A stretch of 64,000 nucleotides of DNA, from positions 8,866,001 through 8,930,000 of the forward strand of contig NZ_CP035758.1 of assembly GCF_004208415.1 (NCBI RefSeq), given 5' to 3'. Position 1 is the stretch's first letter. Every line of letters starts with the position of its first letter. This stretch comes from Ktedonosporobacter rubrisoli (GTDB lineage Bacteria > Chloroflexota > Ktedonobacteria > Ktedonobacterales > Ktedonobacteraceae). Positions 8,460 to 16,417 of the stretch are shown one piece after another. The notes under the pieces were generated by a model. The model was not told the origin of the DNA. It saw only the letters and a program-made list of their open reading frames with translations, and did not search any database. The translations under genes were made by a program, and so were the position numbers.

Positions 8460-8957
8460 CTACTGCCTGATGTCCAGGAGTAATTCTAACTCGATTTCGT
8501 CCCTTATAGGAATGCCATCGTTGCCACTGAGAGGAATTTCTGGCTTTAGCTTGCGCGCCTGCTCAATGGCATTTCTATGTATGGCGACAAGCGCAAAGCC
8601 GCGTTTTTGATAGAAACGTAAAGCTGACAAATTATCGTTGCTGGTGATGAGCCACAGCCGCTTGCAGCCGGCCTGACGCGCTGCCTTGCTGCTTGCCTCT
8701 ATTAAAGCGCTGCCAATCCCAATTCCCGATTGTGTGCTATCAAGGCTAACGATCTCACACTCACGATCCTGTATATGATAGGTGAGCAGACCTGATGGTT
8801 GGCCTTGCCAGATGGCTACAAAGCCGGGTAGCTTGTCGGCCTCATGTATGACTCCTCGGCTAATGACTCGCGTGCTTCCCCAGTGTTCTTGCAGGAAGCG
8901 GGATAACCAGCCACTATCCTCGTTGGCATTAAGCGGACGGATGGAAAACGTTGACAT
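8460..8957 (-). CDS. GNAT-family N-acetyltransferase
   Basis: A 165-aa acetyltransferase with a RimI-like layout: STFSIRPLNANED opening strand, DSTQSGIGIGSALIEAS acetyl-CoA loop, and NDNLSALRFYQKRGF motif B. The first ATG of this frame (9020) adds 21 residues that do not fit the family, so the ATG at 8957 (AGGAG about 11 bases upstream) was chosen. First gene of the GNAT-GNAT-TrmH operon and divergent from the ECF sigma gene. Confidence 0.85.
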   Translation of the reverse strand: MSTFSIRPLNANEDSGWLSRFLQEHWGSTRVISRGVIHEADKLPGFVAIWQGQPSGLLTYHIQDRECEIVSLDSTQSGIGIGSALIEASSKAARQAGCKRLWLITSNDNLSALRFYQKRGFALVAIHRNAIEQARKLKPEIPLSGNDGIPIRDEIELELLLDIRQ

Positions 8958-9176
8958 ACTGTAAAGAAGCTCCTGGTTTGCCTTATGCCTTTGAGAGGCT
9001 ACTAGTCCGTCAATGTGCAAGTGACGAATGAAAAGAGCGGGATTGTTAAGTGCCGCGTCGCGAACAAGAGAATTAAGTCGCGCGAATTGCTGCTTTACCC
9101 AAGCTCTGAGACTTGTGTCCCAACCCTCTTTCCCTCAGCATAGCCGTTTGGTCGCGGCGTACTCATCTAACGAAGT

Positions 9177-9205
9177 TTGACAGTATACTACGCTCTCTTT
9201 ATCTT
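9177..9205 (+). promoter_or_regulatory. Promoter candidate for ECF sigma operon
   Basis: TTGACA (9177-9182), 17-base spacer, TATCTT (9200-9205). Two copies of the palindromic core GTATAC (within AGTATACT at 9182-9189, and at 9209-9214) flank the spacer and could be an operator. The distance to the sigma factor start is about 145 bases. Confidence 0.45.
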
Positions 9206-9351
9206 TATGTATACTGGGCAATATCAGTATAGCAAGTTTTAGAAAATATAGCGAGAGCAAAGAGGGGATATCGTGGTACTGAAGTGACATTTTTATAAGC
9301 CTGACGATATACAGGGTGAGATCTCAAAAATGCAATTGCATGGAGTGCGCA

Positions 9352-9900
9352 ATGCAACGACAAAACTTCCTGGCTTCATCGGAGGATGTACCGGTGGCAA
9401 TGCTCTATCAGCGCTATGCCCCGGCTATTCTTATGTATATACGTCGCCATTTGACTGTTTATGAAGATGCTGAGGATATCTTACTGGAAGTCTTTGTGGC
9501 TGCACTGGAGAGCGAGAACCTGCTGTATTGGCAAGAACATGAGCAGCTGGCCTGGTTACGGCGTGTGGCCCACAATAAGTGCATCGATTATCATCGGCGC
9601 GTGAGCCGGCGCTCAACTGTCGTTCCACTAAGCGATGCTGTTGAGAGTGCGTATGAGGATGAGGATCTCGCCCCGGAACAGGTGGCGTTGCGTAACGAGG
9701 AATATAGGCGCCTGCGCGCTCATTTGACAGAGCTTTCGGATCTGCAGCAGGAGGTCTTGCGCTTGCGTTTTGCCGGCGGCTTGCGTTGTACAGAGATTGC
9801 AGAGATGATGCACAAGAGCGATGGAGCCATTCGGATGTTGTTATCGCGTTCGCTAAACCTGTTACGAGACATCTACGGGCGGCAAAAGGAGAGAAGTTGA
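9352..9900 (+). CDS. ECF-type RNA polymerase sigma factor
   Basis: The 182-aa protein has region 2 (LYQRYAPAILMYIRRHL, then the YEDAEDILLEVFVAAL -10 binding helix) and region 4 (LSDLQQEVLRLRFAGGLRC, then TEIAEMMHKSDGAIRMLLSRSLNLLR helix-turn-helix), without region 3, as in group 4 sigma factors. Three in-frame starts are possible (GTG 9316, ATG 9340, ATG 9352); the last has GGAG 6 bases upstream. Its stop overlaps the start of the next gene (TGATG), so the two are translationally coupled, and the partner is a single-pass membrane protein that could act as its anti-sigma factor. Confidence 0.9.
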   Translation: MQRQNFLASSEDVPVAMLYQRYAPAILMYIRRHLTVYEDAEDILLEVFVAALESENLLYWQEHEQLAWLRRVAHNKCIDYHRRVSRRSTVVPLSDAVESAYEDEDLAPEQVALRNEEYRRLRAHLTELSDLQQEVLRLRFAGGLRCTEIAEMMHKSDGAIRMLLSRSLNLLRDIYGRQKERS

Positions 9901-11408
9901 TGACGCTACAAGATGATAGGTTCACTCCTGAGGGCGTAGATGAGCAAGTAGATCTTCTCGCACAACAAAATGCTCAGGTATATGAATCTCTTACACCGGC
10001 CACTCGTCTTGTTCGCGATCTACAGACAATATATGCTGAGGATGAGCGCCTTTTGGAGCGTGTGGGGGAACGGCTTGCCGCGCACTTGACTAGCGCTTCT
10101 GTAACAGGTGCTGAGAAGTCCCCTCTGGATTTCCAGAGCCTGCGCCAGGATAAGGGGCGCCGCTGGCACTTCCAAAGCACTCCGCTTGCTAACAAACAAG
10201 GTGTACGCTTGCCGGGACTGCTCGCGGCAGTCCTGGTCGCTGCGCTTGTTGTGGGAAGCGTGCTATGGATGTTCTCTTCAGTGCATAGGCAATCTGCGGG
10301 GATGCCGGCGACGGATGCCGGGCATCCCGCTATAACGAAGGGACCGGCGAAGGGACCTTCATCTCTCGATCTCTATGCGGCTGGGGGAGATGGGGTATAT
10401 CGCCTGGATGCGAAGACGGGCAAGGTAATCTGGCATTATGTGATTAAGGATGACTCTAATGCCAACTCTGCAGTACGTCTTGCCAATATTGTGGAGAGCT
10501 CGGTTGTGAGCGGGAAGTTTGTCTATGCTGTCTCAAGTAAAGGCAAGCTGTATGCCCTCAATGCAGCAAACGGCTCTTTTCTATGGGCGCACGCTTTCGA
10601 CGTTACGATTGAGTCGATTTCTCTTCTGGATGGGAGGCTCTATGTGCCGGTGATGGCCTCAAATAGCAAGCTTTTTGCTACCTATGTGCTTAACGCTGCT
10701 GATGGATCTGTACTCCATAAGTATCAAGGCGTGCGCGGAAGGATATTTGCTGGCATGATTTATGACGCGGAACAGGGTTATATATCGGCTTTCAATCCCC
10801 TGGATGGGCGCAAGGTCTGGTTGGCTCAGCTCGACCAGCAAAAAACGTATCATATTTCCGGGGTGGTAGATGGCGTTTTATATGCCACGTCAAATTCTAT
10901 TCAGCAAGGAGATTCTGGGCCGGCTAATGAGGTGTATGCTCTTGATACGCGAACAGGTAAGCAGCTCTGGCAGTCACACCAAATCAATGTAATACCTCTC
11001 TCAGTTAAGGTTATGAAGGGCGTGGTGTACGTAGGCACGGATGATAGCCGGTTCTGTGCCTTTGATGCACGTACAGGTAAGCAGCTCTGGGAAGCCAAGA
11101 CCTCTGGAATTGTCAATGTACCGCCGGAAATTGTTGGGGACACCATCTATGTTGCTCATACCATCATTCAAATTGGTAGGCCTGTAGCTGGAGGTATCAC
11201 GGCGCTTAACGCTGCCGATAGATCGGTGCGTTGGGAGCGCAAAGTTTTCGACACTCGGTACAATGTCGTGTCGTTGAATGTACAAGATGGGGTGATCTAT
11301 GCAGGTGGCGCTGGGATATATGCTCTGCGTGCCTCTGATGGCACTGTGCTCTGGAAGCAAGATGCCGGCAATTTAAGGTTTGATGCACTTATGGTTCAGG
11401 GCTCCTGA
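9900..11408 (+). CDS. Single-pass membrane protein with PQQ-type beta-propeller domain; possible anti-sigma partner
   Basis: The N-terminal 104 residues are charged and helical, a membrane helix follows at about 105-127 (LPGLLAAVLVAALVVGSVLW), and the remaining 370 residues consist of repeated blades of the PQQ/quinoprotein type (YALDTRTGKQLWQS, CAFDARTGKQLWEAK, YALRASDGTVLWKQD). The topology would place the propeller outside the cell. A GxxxGxD..PQQ enzyme active site is not evident, so it is more likely a binding than a catalytic propeller. The ATG at 9900 overlaps the sigma factor stop by one base. The N-terminal part lacks the HxxxCxxC zinc motif of classical anti-sigma factors, so that role is inferred only from gene order and topology. 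Confidence 0.8.
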   Translation: MTLQDDRFTPEGVDEQVDLLAQQNAQVYESLTPATRLVRDLQTIYAEDERLLERVGERLAAHLTSASVTGAEKSPLDFQSLRQDKGRRWHFQSTPLANKQGVRLPGLLAAVLVAALVVGSVLWMFSSVHRQSAGMPATDAGHPAITKGPAKGPSSLDLYAAGGDGVYRLDAKTGKVIWHYVIKDDSNANSAVRLANIVESSVVSGKFVYAVSSKGKLYALNAANGSFLWAHAFDVTIESISLLDGRLYVPVMASNSKLFATYVLNAADGSVLHKYQGVRGRIFAGMIYDAEQGYISAFNPLDGRKVWLAQLDQQKTYHISGVVDGVLYATSNSIQQGDSGPANEVYALDTRTGKQLWQSHQINVIPLSVKVMKGVVYVGTDDSRFCAFDARTGKQLWEAKTSGIVNVPPEIVGDTIYVAHTIIQIGRPVAGGITALNAADRSVRWERKVFDTRYNVVSLNVQDGVIYAGGAGIYALRASDGTVLWKQDAGNLRFDALMVQGS

Positions 11409-11470
11409 ACTAGCCATATTGCCCTTTCATGTTCCTTTCTGAAGTGTCGCTCGCGTCTTGTCTGTTAGTG

Positions 11471-11504
11471 AGCAGAGGGAATTGTCCCTCTGCTCATCTT
11501 TACC
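11471..11504 (+). terminator. Rho-independent terminator after the propeller gene
   Basis: Perfect 12-bp stem TGAGCAGAGGGA / TCCCTCTGCTCA with a 4-base loop, followed by TCTTT, about 60 bases after the stop codon. Confidence 0.75.
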
Positions 11505-11642
11505 CTTCCATATTGCTGTTTGTTCTTTCTAGAGCATATACTGCCAGTGGCGCTTACCAATCAGGCTTGTTAAACTTGTGGATATGTTAGCGATTGATTG
11601 TCTTGATTTGCTAAGATAGAGTATAGGATCAGAGTAGTTATT

Positions 11643-12119
11643 ATGTCAAAAGATATGTCGCAGGAGCGGGGGGCTGTCCTGAGAGAATTGCAACTGTCGC
11701 TGCAGCGAAGTTCGAGTTCATCGGTCCTCTTTGGTCAGCTTTTAGCCAGAAAATTGGATATTTATTCAACAGATCTAGAGTGTCTTGGCTTTCTCCTGTT
11801 GCGTGCAGAGGGGGTAGCCGCAGGGGATCTGGCTGCCCTGACGGGCCTGACTACGGGAGCTATTACCGGGGTGATTGACCGCCTGGAAATGGCAGGCTTT
11901 GTCAGGCGTGATAGAGATAGCAAGGATAGGCGTAAGGTTCTTGTACGTCCCGACCTGGCGAAGATAGAACAGGAGATCGCTCCGCACTATCAATCCATGC
12001 TGCATACATTCGATGAAATTTTTGAGGGTTATAGCAATGAGGAACTTGCAATTCTCCTGAGGTTTCACCAGCGAGTAGAAGAGGTCTTGCGTGGCGAAAT
12101 TGAGAAGCTGGAGCTCTAA
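11643..12119 (+). CDS. MarR-family transcriptional regulator
   Basis: The 158-aa protein has a winged helix-turn-helix with recognition helix LTTGAITGVIDRLEMAGFV and the wing RDRDSKDRRKVLVRP, the DxRxxxxxLT signature region of MarR proteins, plus N- and C-terminal dimerisation helices. It is probably a dimeric repressor that responds to a small phenolic or oxidising ligand. It is followed 43 bases later by a metallo-beta-lactamase-fold gene on the same strand. Other in-frame ATGs follow closely (11655), so the exact start is uncertain. Confidence 0.88.
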   Translation: MSKDMSQERGAVLRELQLSLQRSSSSSVLFGQLLARKLDIYSTDLECLGFLLLRAEGVAAGDLAALTGLTTGAITGVIDRLEMAGFVRRDRDSKDRRKVLVRPDLAKIEQEIAPHYQSMLHTFDEIFEGYSNEELAILLRFHQRVEEVLRGEIEKLEL

Positions 12120-12162
12120 AATAGAGTAGGCGTAAATACTATTAGCAAGAAAGCTCTGGGAG

Positions 12163-12894
12163 ATGAGTAGCTTGATACTTTTGGGCACGGGAACGTGCCA
12201 GATCGAATTCGAGCGTCGCGCTTCGAGCGTGCTGCTTGACCTTGATAATACCTATATTCTCTTCGATTGCGGTCATGGCGTAGTGCAGCGCCTGCTAGAG
12301 GCTGGCGTACGGCATGACCAGGTACAGCATATTGTCCTTTCGCACTTTCATCCCGATCATGTCTCCGATCTTGTGCCTTTTTTACAGGCTGGAGTCTGGT
12401 CACAGCGCGATCCGCGTGATACAGACTTGCATATCTATGGACCACCAGGCGTGCAGCGCGTCTTTGCTGGCCTGGCAGATATTTTCGGTTTGAGGCAATT
12501 GCGCCGCTCTGGGTATGCAGTTGAGGTGCATGAGCTTGAGGAGGGACCTTTTGCCATCGCCGGTCTGCCTTTTGAGTCGCTGAGCTTGCCGCCAGCTGGC
12601 AATCATGGTCTGCGCTTTACCTACCGTGGCAAGCGCTATGCTTTGACCGGCGATTCGCATTTCCATGAGCAAGAGATTGCCTTTCTGCGGGATGTAGACC
12701 TTGCAGTTATAGACTCGGGACACCTTGCCGAAGAGCAGATCGTTGAGCTAGCCGTGGCGGCGCAGACAAAGCATATTATCTGCTCACACCTCTATAGAGA
12801 AATTGATGCTCCCCGCCTGCAGAAGCAGGCCGAACAGAGAGGATATACCGGCACTATCAGTGTGGGGCGCGATCTGCTCTCTTTTTTGTTGTGA
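12163..12894 (+). CDS. Metallo-beta-lactamase-fold hydrolase, RNase Z-like
   Basis: The 243-aa protein carries the metal-binding signature SHFHPDHVSDL, a GDSHFHEQE motif and a C-terminal ICSHLYREID histidine, in the order seen in the RNase Z/ElaC and PhnP-like branch of the metallo-beta-lactamase family. The start TLLLGTG-like sequence (ILLGTGTCQIE) also fits this branch. It lacks an obvious flexible exosite arm, so tRNA 3'-processing is doubtful; a phosphodiesterase or other hydrolase is equally likely. Co-oriented with the MarR gene and probably co-transcribed. Confidence 0.82.
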   Translation: MSSLILLGTGTCQIEFERRASSVLLDLDNTYILFDCGHGVVQRLLEAGVRHDQVQHIVLSHFHPDHVSDLVPFLQAGVWSQRDPRDTDLHIYGPPGVQRVFAGLADIFGLRQLRRSGYAVEVHELEEGPFAIAGLPFESLSLPPAGNHGLRFTYRGKRYALTGDSHFHEQEIAFLRDVDLAVIDSGHLAEEQIVELAVAAQTKHIICSHLYREIDAPRLQKQAEQRGYTGTISVGRDLLSFLL

Positions 12895-13178
12895 TGAGCT
12901 GGGAGGCAGTCCGCTGGCCCTGCCTCTAACCTCCTTTCTGCTTAACTGGCATCTCTTGTATCCCCGGCTCTTGCCCGGCCAGGTATCAACCTTCTGGCCC
13001 ATACAGCCCACTATCTTCACCACTTGCCCCTCCAGGGAGTATATTTTACTGATCCGGTAGGAGCAAGTCGGGATCGCCTCGGGCCCGCTTTCTGTTCCAC
13101 CTGCCTGCCTGGCGAAAATTTAATTTAATCTTTGGCTGCAGAATTATTGCAATTAATTATTTTAATTTGCCATTTCTA
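12895..13178. other. Intergenic region, A/T-rich upstream of a strong promoter
   Basis: No gene is supported. The last 70 bases (about 13110-13178) are strongly A/T-rich with repeated AATT/TTAA tracts and lie directly upstream of the -35 box of the next operon, as expected of an UP element. Confidence 0.45.
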
Positions 13179-13207
13179 TTGACATAATTTTATTTCTGTG
13201 TTACTAT
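13179..13207 (+). promoter_or_regulatory. Strong sigma-70-type promoter of the DUF2089/SHOCT/DUF4097 operon
   Basis: Consensus TTGACA (13179-13184), exactly 17 bases, then TACTAT (13202-13207). An A/T-rich UP-like stretch lies upstream. The first gene of the operon starts 100 bases downstream. Confidence 0.7.
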
Positions 13208-13306
13208 TACCGTGCGGTTAACGAAAAATATCAAATCGTTTGTGAATATTGTATGTGACAGAAATCTAGATAGGACATAAACCAGGAAAACAGGAGGGGT
13301 AATCCT

Positions 13307-13513
13307 ATGGAGCCATACAGGGAATTGAAGGAGCAGTTGGCGGCTCTGCGCGCGGCTGAAATATTGCAAGAAGTAGGACAAAATCGTCGAGTAGCGTCCC
13401 TGGCTTGCGTCCAAGCGAGACTGCGTGTCATCGGGCGAATCGGTAGGGTCCTGATTACCCTGGGCAGGTGGATGGAGAGTATAGATCGATATGAAAGACA
13501 TGCATTTTCGTAA
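13307..13513 (+). CDS. Small amphipathic 68-aa protein, unrecognised
   Basis: The frame starts with an ATG preceded by a very strong ribosome binding site (AGGAGGGG, 7 bases upstream) and lies just behind a consensus promoter, which argues for a real gene. The protein is almost entirely helical, with alternating charged and hydrophobic residues (ELKEQLAALRAAEILQEVG, then LRVIGRIGRVLITLGRWMES). No cysteine or recognised domain. The next gene starts 58 bases later. It may be a membrane-associated or regulatory peptide; function unknown. Confidence 0.65.
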   Translation: MEPYRELKEQLAALRAAEILQEVGQNRRVASLACVQARLRVIGRIGRVLITLGRWMESIDRYERHAFS

Positions 13514-13571
13514 TCAAGAGCCGGAGAAACCATATCCGTTAAGGATAGTCCGGCTAGAAGGAGAAAGAGTA

Positions 13572-13931
13572 ATGTATCCATTGATAACACGAGATCCTGT
13601 AAGCGGTGCAGAGCTCATTGTGACGCGGCTTGAGTGCCCCGAGAGCGGGGTTGTCATTGAGGGACGCTTTAGCCTTGGCTGGATCGGTCGTTTGACTCGC
13701 GAGCAGCTCGATTTTGTCGAGATGATGGTGAAATATAGAGGTAACATCCAGCGCCTGGCTGCGGAGATGAACGTCGCCTATAATACGGCGCGCAGCCGGC
13801 TTGATGAGATTGTTGCGGCTCTGGGCGGCACACCTGAAAACGATGGGCGCGTGGATCGTCGCGCGGTCCTTGATCGCCTTGCGGCAAAAGAGATCTCTGT
13901 AGAAGAAGCTATGCGCCTCCTGAAGGGTTAA
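13572..13931 (+). CDS. DUF2089-like protein with degenerate zinc ribbon, HTH and SHOCT-like tail
   Basis: The 119-aa protein aligns over its length to the DUF2089 layout: an N-terminal zinc-ribbon-like segment, GRFSLGWIGRLTREQLDFVE, a helix-turn-helix-like part (YRGNIQRLAAEMNVAYNTARSRL) and a C-terminal bihelical segment (RRAVLDRLAAKEISVEEAMRLL). In typical members the ribbon has two CxxC knuckles; here they read DPVSG and CPESG, so only one of four cysteines remains. ATG 13572 with AAGGAG 8 bases upstream is preferred over an ATG 81 bases earlier that overlaps the preceding gene. Likely a DNA-binding or scaffold protein of the operon. Four bases separate it from the next gene. Confidence 0.8.
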   Translation: MYPLITRDPVSGAELIVTRLECPESGVVIEGRFSLGWIGRLTREQLDFVEMMVKYRGNIQRLAAEMNVAYNTARSRLDEIVAALGGTPENDGRVDRRAVLDRLAAKEISVEEAMRLLKG

Positions 13932-13935
13932 TTCT

Positions 13936-14322
13936 ATGTCGGCATCAAAAGAAGAACGCGATCGCGTCTTATCTCTGGTCGAGGCTGGACAAGTAACAGC
14001 AGCAGAAGCGTCTCAATTGTTGGATACCCTTGAGTCAGAAGGTGATATCCTCTATGAAAGGGCTCTGGAACGGCCACAGAAGCGCATTGTGCGCTTACAG
14101 GTGACAAGCCCGGGGGCCAGAGCACGTAGAGTCCATGTAACGGCTACTATACCTATAAGTTTGCTTAAGGTAAGCCTCCGCCTGGGTACACAAATGATGC
14201 CGCAGCTCAATAGTAGGGCTATGCATGATCTGCTACAGGCAATTGAGCATGGCGAGACCGGACGTTTACTCGATGTGCAGGACCTGGAACAAGGCGAGCG
14301 CTTAGAAGTTTTTGTGGAATAA
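13936..14322 (+). CDS. Protein with N-terminal SHOCT-like bihelical motif
   Basis: Residues 6-32 (ERDRVLSLVEAGQVTAAEAS followed by QLLDTLES) match the short bihelical motif found at the start of YvlB/LiaX-like proteins and at the end of DUF2089 proteins. The rest (about 95 residues) is a beta-rich domain with no membrane helix (RIVRLQVTSPGARARRVHVT, then IPISLLKVSLRLGTQMMPQL), resembling the part that follows this motif in similar operon genes of other bacteria. It starts 4 bases after the DUF2089-like gene and ends 40 bases before the DUF4097 gene. Function unknown; envelope-stress association is inferred from family resemblance. Confidence 0.75.
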   Translation: MSASKEERDRVLSLVEAGQVTAAEASQLLDTLESEGDILYERALERPQKRIVRLQVTSPGARARRVHVTATIPISLLKVSLRLGTQMMPQLNSRAMHDLLQAIEHGETGRLLDVQDLEQGERLEVFVE

Positions 14323-14362
14323 CCATTGAATGCATGTTGCAAAGCATTGAAGGAGTAAAAAG

Positions 14363-16324
14363 ATGCAACAGACATTTCCGGCTGGTACAGCGCAAAAAAT
14401 AGTGATCCGCGATGTGGATGGCGACCTCAAGATCCATAGCTGGGAGCAGCAGACCATCCAGGTAGGGTCGTCTGGCCCTATTTCCAATATCCAGCCTGGC
14501 GAGAATGTGCTGGATATTGCTGATTGCGATGATGATCTGGAGTTATGGGTGCCGCTAGAGACGGCTATCGCTGCCAGCGGTGTGGATGGCGATGTGGTAA
14601 TCGAAGGTGTGCAGCAGGTGGAATTGAGCGATGTAGACGGTGGCGCGACCTTAAGAAACATCAGCAACACAGTTCTGTTGACCGATGTGGATGGTGGTGC
14701 GGCCCTCAGCAATATCGGTGGCGAAGTAACTCTGCGCGAAATTGGGGGCGATCTGGCTGTTAGAAATGCTCAAGTTGTGCGGCTGAGTGGGAGCATTCAG
14801 GGAGATGCCTCGATTTTGAGTGTCAGACAGGTGACTATCGATAATACAGATGGTGATCTAACTCTCAACATGGTTGAAGAGGCGAGTGTGAGCAATGTGA
14901 GCGGTGATTTGCTGAGCAAAGGAAACATCGCGGCCTTAAATGTTAGCAATGTGGGCGGGGATTGTAAGGTGTTGGAGAGCAGCAATGCTACGATAAACCT
15001 GAGCCATGTAGGTGGAGATTGCCGGCTCGAAGGCGCTGCTCATGTGCAGGCAAGCCATATAGGCGGTAGTTTCAACGTTCAGGGCAATGCGGCAGCCGAG
15101 GTGAGTGTCGGTAATGTGGGCGGAGATCTAACGATTATTGGGGCTTCGGCGCTTCAGATAGGCAATATCGCTGGCGATAGCCAGTTGCGCGATGTCCAGG
15201 GAGATGTTTCTCTCGGTAGCATTGCTGGCGATGCCCAGTTCAACGGCATTGCCGGAAATCTGCAACTTAGCAATATCGGCGGCGATACAAAACTGAGGGG
15301 CGTGCGTGGCGCGCTTAATCTGGGCTACATAAGCGGAGATCTGTATGCAGAGGCTGATTTCCCGGCTGATAGCACATCTCATCTACGCGTCGGTGGCGAC
15401 GCTGTAGTTGTGCTGCCCCAGAATGCTGATTTAAACATCCGCGCCTATGTTGGCGGTAGTATTAGTGGATATTCGGTTGTTGCTAGCTCGTCTGGCAGTT
15501 GGGTCAATCTTGTCTATAACAATGGCGCAGCTCATCTTGATTTAAACGTAGGAGGAGATCTTACCTTGAAAGGAAATCAGGCACCGCGCAGTAGTAGCAG
15601 CGGAGGAAGCTCCTGGGGCGATTTTAGCAAAGAGATGTCTGGCTTTGGACACGATATGGAAAAATTGGGGCAGGAGATCTCAAGCGCCGTAGCTGATATG
15701 ACCAGCTCCATAGGCTTTGGGCTTGCCAATGAGGCAAAACGCTCGGTTGAAGAGCAGGTTCGTCGCGCCCATCGCTTCACCGAAGAGCAGAATCGGCGCG
15801 CCGAGAAATGGGCCAAGCGTGCCAGCAAGCAAGCTGCAAAGTTTAATGTGCGCATCAATAATCGCGAATGGCATATGGATACTGAGCATCTTGAGCATAT
15901 TATGGACCAGGCTCGGCGCGCGACTGCCGAGGGAGTTCAGGGAGCTCTGGAGGCTGTCGAACAGGCATTGAAAAATCTGCATATTCCGGTGCCGCCAACA
16001 CCCCCAACGCCGCCGACGCCGCCAACACCGCCGACGCCTCCTACGGCCTCAGAAGGTCCGACTACCTGGATCACGAAAGACGAGAAAGGTTTCACGGTCT
16101 CCTCGGTCTCTACATCGCCGGGCGTGGCTGCCTCCTCATCCTTCTCGCAGTCGTATGAAGAGCATAATGCTCCCGAGGTACCGGTTGCGGCTGGTGAGGT
16201 GGAGGATGAGAATGCCGCCTCGGTCCATCCCGAGCAGGACCGCGAAGCAATTCTGCGTATGATCGCCGAGGGTCGCATCTCGCCCGAGGAAGGCGATATG
16301 CTCTTAGAGGCTCTGGGTGGCTAA
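14363..16324 (+). CDS. DUF4097-type repetitive beta-helix protein with SHOCT-like C-terminus
   Basis: The first 400 residues are built from a short repeat of the form (N/S)(I/V)xGDxxLxx(I/V), for example LSNIGGDTKLRGVRGALN and IGNIAGDSQLRDVQGDVSL, predicting a right-handed beta-solenoid as in putative adhesins of the DUF4097 family. A basic/acidic helical region follows (about 425-560, VRRAHRFTEEQNRRAEKWAK), then six perfect PPT units, an Ala/Ser-rich spacer, and the bihelical motif DREAILRMIAEGRISPEE at 626-653. There is no signal peptide, so surface export is not obvious; a cytoplasmic or peripheral membrane role is equally possible. AAGGAG lies 7 bases before the ATG. Last gene of its operon. 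Confidence 0.85.
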   Translation: MQQTFPAGTAQKIVIRDVDGDLKIHSWEQQTIQVGSSGPISNIQPGENVLDIADCDDDLELWVPLETAIAASGVDGDVVIEGVQQVELSDVDGGATLRNISNTVLLTDVDGGAALSNIGGEVTLREIGGDLAVRNAQVVRLSGSIQGDASILSVRQVTIDNTDGDLTLNMVEEASVSNVSGDLLSKGNIAALNVSNVGGDCKVLESSNATINLSHVGGDCRLEGAAHVQASHIGGSFNVQGNAAAEVSVGNVGGDLTIIGASALQIGNIAGDSQLRDVQGDVSLGSIAGDAQFNGIAGNLQLSNIGGDTKLRGVRGALNLGYISGDLYAEADFPADSTSHLRVGGDAVVVLPQNADLNIRAYVGGSISGYSVVASSSGSWVNLVYNNGAAHLDLNVGGDLTLKGNQAPRSSSSGGSSWGDFSKEMSGFGHDMEKLGQEISSAVADMTSSIGFGLANEAKRSVEEQVRRAHRFTEEQNRRAEKWAKRASKQAAKFNVRINNREWHMDTEHLEHIMDQARRATAEGVQGALEAVEQALKNLHIPVPPTPPTPPTPPTPPTPPTASEGPTTWITKDEKGFTVSSVSTSPGVAASSSFSQSYEEHNAPEVPVAAGEVEDENAASVHPEQDREAILRMIAEGRISPEEGDMLLEALGG

Positions 16325-16362
16325 GCCGAAATTTGCTGCTCAGTTCAGCGCTTTGGTAAGCG

Positions 16363-16391
16363 AAGCCGGGTTACTAAACGTTGCCCGGCTT
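16363..16391. terminator. Hairpin between convergent genes
   Basis: AAGCCGGG / CCCGGCTT, 8-bp stem with a 13-base loop, in the 93-base gap between the DUF4097 gene and the convergent desulfurase-like gene. Could act in both directions; T runs are poor. Confidence 0.5.
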
Positions 16392-16417
16392 GCTGCTTGG
16401 GCTGGAGCTGATATTAT

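Noticed and set aside
16005..16060. CCGCCGACG-type short repeat as a mobile or CRISPR-like repeat
   Set aside because: It is a simple tandem coding repeat giving six PPT units in frame inside the DUF4097 gene; no spacers or leader.
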